Origin: Toxotes chatareus
Taxonomy: Eukaryota > Chordata > Actinopteri > Toxotidae
Assembly (NCBI GenBank): GCA_016801885.1
Contig: CM028897.1
Span: 15,624,501 to 15,688,500, forward strand
Direction: 5' to 3'
DNA length: 64,000 nucleotides
Of this stretch, positions 63,077 through 64,000 are shown piece after piece. The notes beneath the pieces are model-generated. The model saw only the letters and a list, made by a program, of their open reading frames with translations, ran no database searches and had not been told where the DNA came from. Position 1 is the first letter of the stretch. The number at the start of each line of letters is the position of its first letter. The translations under genes were made by a program, and so were the position numbers.

Positions 63077-64000
63077 CATGCATGCGAGTGCGTGCATACG
63101 CACAAGGATGCTTATCTGTCCAGTAAAGCCTTTGTTCCGTCATTCATTCATATGCATGTTTTAACTCTGTCCTGTGACTTTTGAAAACCAGAAAAAGAAG
63201 CTGAAGGACTCTCCTCTGCCTGTGAGCCCGTCCACCCTGTGCAGTCCAATCACAGACGGCCCTGTGCCTCTGAGCCTCAGCCCGGCACGCAAGAGCCAAC
63301 CAAAAGCCAAGACCAAGGCCAGAGAGGTCAGTGGGATAGTGGATCAGCCGCAAAGTCATTTTGGACGGGAACTTAATTATCTTGGCAAGGACAAAACCCA
63401 GGAACATTTTAGTTATTACGCCTAAATGTACACACATACTTTACTTTCTAGCTTGCCGTGTAAACAAGTCGAGAGAAATTAAACGACTCCGTGTTTTGTA
63501 ATTAACACTTTTGTTTTCTTGTTAGAGAAAAGAGTAAACCTCTTGTATCAGGCGATTTCTGCCAAAGTGTTGCATTGCTCTCCATCTGCCACCAGCCAGA
63601 ACTCAAGTTTGTTTTGGAAACACTAAAGGCAGCTAGAGTGTGTGCACAACTCTTTGTGTTGGTGAAACAGCAGAAAAAGCCTGTGTGTAATGCAACAGCA
63701 TAAGTGTTGTAATATGTCACTGTTTCCCTTAGTTAAGTTAATATGTGGTGTGTGAGCCAGGTAGTTTGGTGGGCTGCCACAAATGAACCTTTAAGTAGCA
63801 GCATCACCTTGCAAAAACAGGTTTTCGCGTATGGACCATTTTTGCATTCTGAATATAAACTAATACATTTCAGACAGCTGATATTTAGATACTTAGTTGA
63901 GTGAAATTAAAGCCCTTGTGTGTGGTGTTGCAGCCTTCCAGGGGAGCGGTGAGCCGGCTGATGGAGAGCATGGCGGCGGACGAAGACTTCGAGCCCAACC
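34051..64000 (+). CDS. tnrc18: Trinucleotide repeat-containing protein 18 (Tnrc18), 5' part, cut by the window edge
   Basis: Twenty coding exons (listed separately) join in one frame for about 6370 nt, some 2120 codons, without a stop or frameshift. Identification rests on collinear similarity to human TNRC18 as I recall it: MDGRDFGPPRSVH at the start, VVDLTQ, PTYVPSVEVYDE.AGPIQIA, AMQSLIKYSG, RHPPVGIAVAVARQ, ARDPQSGQLIVIP, PNKKYSW, ESGLGLLARFAASALP, RRRSERIFLHDA and RLMESMAADEDFEPN. The paralogue BAHCC1 begins differently. Visible parts are a Pro/Ser-rich N-terminus, Arg-Glu/Arg-Asp repeats (about residues 405-455), a Gln-rich segment (exon 9), a basic coiled-coil-like stretch (exon 13), an AT-hook-like RRGRGRPRKRKH (about residues 1583-1594), acidic and Ser-rich tracts, and many basic nuclear signals. 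The BAH domain, which in human TNRC18 reads H3K9me3 to silence endogenous retroviruses, is beyond the window. The ATG has A at -3 and G at +4. Confidence 0.95.
38399..38482. repeat. Convergent (CA)n and (TG)n tracts
   Basis: A CA tract (38399-38428) and a complementary TG tract (38458-38482) are separated by about 30 bp, so a long hairpin is possible. Confidence 0.85.
42775..42814. repeat. (TG)n microsatellite
   Basis: About 20 TG units in tnrc18 intron 2. Confidence 0.9.
44631..44664. repeat. (CA)n microsatellite
   Basis: About 17 CA units, 105 bp upstream of the exon 3 acceptor. Confidence 0.9.
44769..44909 (+). CDS. tnrc18: tnrc18 exon 3
   Basis: 47 codons, (S)DAFPSGSGPFLSGYPG to QLWASHAHE. 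Acceptor TTCTTCCTAG, donor GTAAAT, phase 1 at both ends. The motif QLWA.HAHEG is shared with human TNRC18. Confidence 0.9.
45380..45413. repeat. (TC)n microsatellite
   Basis: About 17 TC units in tnrc18 intron 3. Confidence 0.9.
47566..47820. mobile_element. Dispersed AT-rich teleost repeat (tentative)
   Basis: It begins GGGCTGCA and ends GACTAATCATTTTAGCTCT, with TTGATTAATTGACTAATC near the end and GATGTCTTATTTTGTCCGAC inside. This arrangement is one I recognise from a very common percomorph non-autonomous repeat. No internal paralogue here is close enough to prove the limits. Confidence 0.4.
48007..48111 (+). CDS. tnrc18: tnrc18 exon 4
   Basis: 35 codons, (G)YTPLSGSLYSSPYLSLGHLD to YDSHK. 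Acceptor GTCTTCAG, donor GTCAGT, phase 1 at both ends. Confidence 0.9.
48545..50458 (+). CDS. tnrc18: tnrc18 exon 5 (large exon, 1914 bp)
   Basis: About residues 152-790. It contains VVDLTQDGRSEEDRR, APTYVPSVEVYDERAGPIQI, LANYATSHMAALAAQHG, RRYLDPSALYRPGG, AMQSLIKYSGNF and RHPPVGIAVAVARQRDS, all collinear with human TNRC18. Two Arg/Glu/Asp tracts (about 49315-49455 and 50146-50226) and a His/Ser/Asn-rich segment interrupt them. Acceptor TATGATTTAG; donor GTGATT lies in a T run and is weak. Phase 1 at both ends. Confidence 0.93.
49333..49452 (+). repeat. tnrc18: 24-bp coding minisatellite (RERERDRE repeats)
   Basis: Five tandem 24-bp units of the type GAGAGAGACAGGGAGCGTGA, in register with the reading frame. 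Units 3 and 4 (49381-49428) are identical, indicating recent expansion. Since 24 is a multiple of 3, length changes keep the frame. Confidence 0.9.
50459..52782 (+). other. tnrc18: tnrc18 intron 5
   Basis: T11 (50463-50473) and A24 (50483-50506) homopolymers lie directly after the donor. There are GATG/GAAT repeats at 51716-51750, pyrimidine-rich stretches at 51155-51370, and no recognisable exon. Confidence 0.7.
52783..52870 (+). CDS. tnrc18: tnrc18 exon 6
   Basis: (D)EERGEDRARHHDDRLLAGRL to QEKVL plus two bases. Acceptor CCCACCATAG, donor GTGAGG, 88 nt, phase 1 in and 2 out. Close to human DDRARHREERLLGARLDR. Confidence 0.92.
53056..53285 (+). CDS. tnrc18: tnrc18 exon 7
   Basis: (R)ESKELAEFTQMHP to VWLSSTPF plus one base. 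It contains PNLMVTGGAALAGAGRWPPD and HPWMPRPG. Acceptor TTTCCTCCCAG, donor GTATGT. A run of near-repeats with MMTPSLMTPNLM precedes the conserved part. Confidence 0.92.
53286..54324 (+). other. tnrc18: tnrc18 intron 7
   Basis: About 1 kb. Part of it (about 53455-53640) contains TGATTAGTTGATCAACAGGA and TCTTTGCATTTTGGACT, recalled from a common percomorph dispersed repeat. No exon was seen. The 124-codon minus-strand frame at 53738-54112 resembles nothing known to me. Confidence 0.5.
54325..54471 (+). CDS. tnrc18: tnrc18 exon 8
   Basis: 49 codons, (S)LGPSSLHQTLPPAYPPSLPG to TEHLPHY, including ARDPQSGQLIVIP. Acceptor CCCCATTCAG, donor GTACGA, phase 1 at both ends. Confidence 0.93.
54781..54965 (+). 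CDS. tnrc18: tnrc18 exon 9 (Gln-rich segment)
   Basis: (G)GDVLERGAPVWSGVYG to LELQRNAQLV. It is a Gln/Leu-rich helix-like segment with LQLLSQQQILRQQELL. Acceptor CTCTGCAG, donor GTAAGT, phase 1 in and 0 out. Confidence 0.93.
55189..55603 (+). CDS. tnrc18: tnrc18 exon 10
   Basis: ERLKATEHRPEIEHKADK, then a Pro/Ser-rich stretch, to SAPFQGMYS plus one base. Acceptor GTCTTTCAG, donor GTGAGA, phase 0 in and 1 out. Confidence 0.93.
55863..56855 (+). CDS. tnrc18: tnrc18 exon 11
   Basis: About 331 codons, (D)LPPRYPYQSITAPFGSPFPP to EMEHISQEQ. Poorly conserved Pro/Glu-rich middle; the end, PMAGMLALLTASEMATQARP and EGMALLSQMAQREMEHISQ, matches human TNRC18. Acceptor CGCTTTACAG, donor GTGGGT, phase 1 at both ends. 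Confidence 0.93.
57015..57160 (+). CDS. tnrc18: tnrc18 exon 12
   Basis: (D)LTLEGLDCLLEASRQILLEA to PNKKYSWRQRKEEP. Acceptor CCTGTCCAG, donor GTAAGA, phase 1 in and 0 out. Confidence 0.93.
57251..57384 (+). CDS. tnrc18: tnrc18 exon 13 (basic coiled-coil-like)
   Basis: LYSKMSVDMLDTVEVEYRVR then LAELQKTYKEKQRELSKLQ and RRRDK, a heptad-like charged helix also present in human TNRC18. Acceptor CTCTGCAG, donor GTGAGT, phase 0 in and 2 out. Confidence 0.93.
57554..57667 (+). CDS. tnrc18: tnrc18 exon 14 (AT-hook-like motif)
   Basis: (H)ERQQQEDERRSLTRRGRG, RPRKRKHLATPP to DSRPG plus two bases. RRGRGRPRKRKH fits the AT-hook core GRP flanked by basic residues, so minor-groove DNA binding is inferred. 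The acceptor is unusual (TTTATGTGAG, with a second AG 4 bp on). Phase 2 at both ends. Confidence 0.82.
57791..57974 (+). CDS. tnrc18: tnrc18 exon 15
   Basis: (K)VGRTVQYSEDSEAGEGQRKK to NDQEPSTSHALE, with the basic run KVKNKKKKTK. Acceptor TTTGTCTCAG, donor GTGGGC, phase 2 in and 0 out. Confidence 0.9.
58064..58379 (+). CDS. tnrc18: tnrc18 exon 16
   Basis: VLKAKRGHVCEQEQLASDLD to SPVRSELSSCSN plus one base. EQEQLASDLDRALSLSQ matches human DQEQLASKLDKALSLTK. Acceptor TTGTTCTCAG, donor GTGAGT, phase 0 in and 1 out. Confidence 0.93.
58380..58929 (+). other. tnrc18: tnrc18 intron 16
   Basis: A 550-bp AT-rich intron with nothing recognised inside. Confidence 0.7.
58930..59142 (+). CDS. tnrc18: tnrc18 exon 17
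   Basis: (N)SDSEEHNSARGGWPPLSGTR to EEAGLSSSDDSFDQ plus one base. HLSLLLEEAGLSSSDDSFDQ parallels human LLLREAEARSSFSDSSEESFDQ. Acceptor TCTGCACCAG; the only usable donor, GTTACT, is weak (C at +5), and reading through meets TGA at once. Phase 1 at both ends. Confidence 0.9.
59143..61462 (+). other. tnrc18: tnrc18 intron 17
   Basis: A 2.3-kb intron with an A25 run (59325-59349), a pyrimidine tract at 60001-60108, a GC-rich degenerate repeat (60160-60300) within a possible cassette exon (60110-60332), and T/A homopolymers near 60359-60369, 60727-60738 and 60967-60990. Confidence 0.6.
60110..60332 (+). other. tnrc18: Candidate cassette (poison) exon in tnrc18 intron 17
   Basis: A long polypyrimidine stretch ends in GTGTCTCTCAG (60099-60109), and a strong donor GTAAGT follows at 60333. 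Included after exon 17 it would add about 24 residues and stop at TAA. Its 223 nt are not a multiple of three. Evidence is splice-site shape only. Confidence 0.25.
61463..61630 (+). CDS. tnrc18: tnrc18 exon 18
   Basis: (E)TSEDDDEEESDSDDGG then CEESGLGLLARFAASALPVS to RQSTL plus one base. ESGLGLLARFAASALP is identical to human TNRC18. Acceptor TGAAAACAG, donor GTAAAA, phase 1 at both ends. Confidence 0.95.
61631..62211 (+). other. tnrc18: tnrc18 intron 18
   Basis: A 581-bp intron. The exon 18 reading frame runs on for about 45 codons before a stop; the extension is not conserved and nothing else was recognised. Confidence 0.7.
62212..62681 (+). CDS. tnrc18: tnrc18 exon 19
   Basis: (G)SSECEWSDSGSDLRLRKFPS to SREGKDVVK. 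Contains EDEGWNRRRSERIFLHDATT, matching human DDDLWTRRRSERIFLHDAS, followed by a Ser-homopolymer and Pro-rich tail. Acceptor CTCCGTCAG, donor GTACGT, phase 1 in and 0 out. Confidence 0.95.
63035..63064. repeat. (TG)n microsatellite
   Basis: About 15 TG units in tnrc18 intron 19. A shorter one lies at 62865-62886. Confidence 0.85.
63192..63326 (+). CDS. tnrc18: tnrc18 exon 20
   Basis: 45 codons, KKKLKDSPLPVSPSTLCSPI to KAKTKARE. Acceptor GAAAACCAG, donor GTCAGT, phase 0 at both ends. Basic Lys-rich ends fit a nuclear protein. Confidence 0.88.
63327..63933 (+). other. tnrc18: tnrc18 intron 20
   Basis: A 607-bp AT-rich intron with nothing recognised inside. Confidence 0.7.
63934..64000 (+). 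CDS. tnrc18: tnrc18 exon 21 (cut by window end)
   Basis: PSRGAVSRLMESMAADEDFE then PN at the edge. Human TNRC18 has GGAVSKLMESMAAEEDFEPN here. Acceptor GTGTTGCAG, phase 0. The rest of the gene, with the conserved C-terminal domains, is to the right. Confidence 0.93.

Noticed and set aside
34051..64000. bahcc1 instead of tnrc18
   Set aside because: The N-terminus (MDGRDFGPPRSVH...), ARDPQSGQLIVIP and ESGLGLLARFAASALP fit TNRC18 as recalled; BAHCC1 begins MDGRDFAPP and diverges, and it pairs with ACTG1 rather than ACTB.

Overview
The window is nuclear DNA from a ray-finned fish, most likely a percomorph teleost. The evidence is spliced vertebrate genes with short GT-AG introns, very dense CA/TG microsatellites, several repeat families typical of perciform fish, and a beta-actin starting [10 protein letters not shown], the form seen in many percomorphs. 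I see no bacterial, viral or organellar genes, no CRISPR array and no convincing tRNA or rRNA.

Layout. 1-14.9 kb is gene-free 5' flank of beta-actin, with microsatellites, copies of one inverted-repeat element (171-634, 9519-9754, 11389-11480) and five exact SRF-type CArG boxes between 2.0 and 8.3 kb. 14.95-19.44 kb is a complete actb gene: CCAAT/CArG/TATA promoter, non-coding exon 1, CArG-bearing intron 1, five coding exons encoding 375 residues, and a 3' UTR with vertebrate ACTB landmarks. 19.45-27.2 kb is intergenic, with a decayed THAP/P-element-like repeat (about 20.87-22.2 kb) and a CpG-richer patch at 26.1-27.2 kb. 27.2-31.0 kb is the most unusual region: a roughly 3.7-kb block of ~151-bp tandem repeats in two opposed arms, bounded by 16-bp inverted repeats, with the architecture of a foldback element. 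31.99 kb to the right edge is the 5' two-thirds or so of tnrc18: TATA-less promoter, leader exon(s), start codon at 34051, and 20 coding exons up to the edge (exon 21 is cut at 64000). All exon phases join without a frameshift. The C-terminal part, including the BAH domain, lies outside.

Biology. Actb is the cytoskeletal actin, driven by SRF/MRTF-type elements. Tnrc18 is a large nuclear chromatin protein; from published work the human protein's C-terminal BAH domain reads H3K9me3 and silences endogenous retroviruses. Their adjacency matches human 7p22 (TNRC18-FBXL18-ACTB) and the paralogous BAHCC1-ACTG1 pair. FBXL18 was not recognised between them here. All exon limits are read by eye from splice consensus, frame continuity and recalled human protein similarity; no alignment was run.
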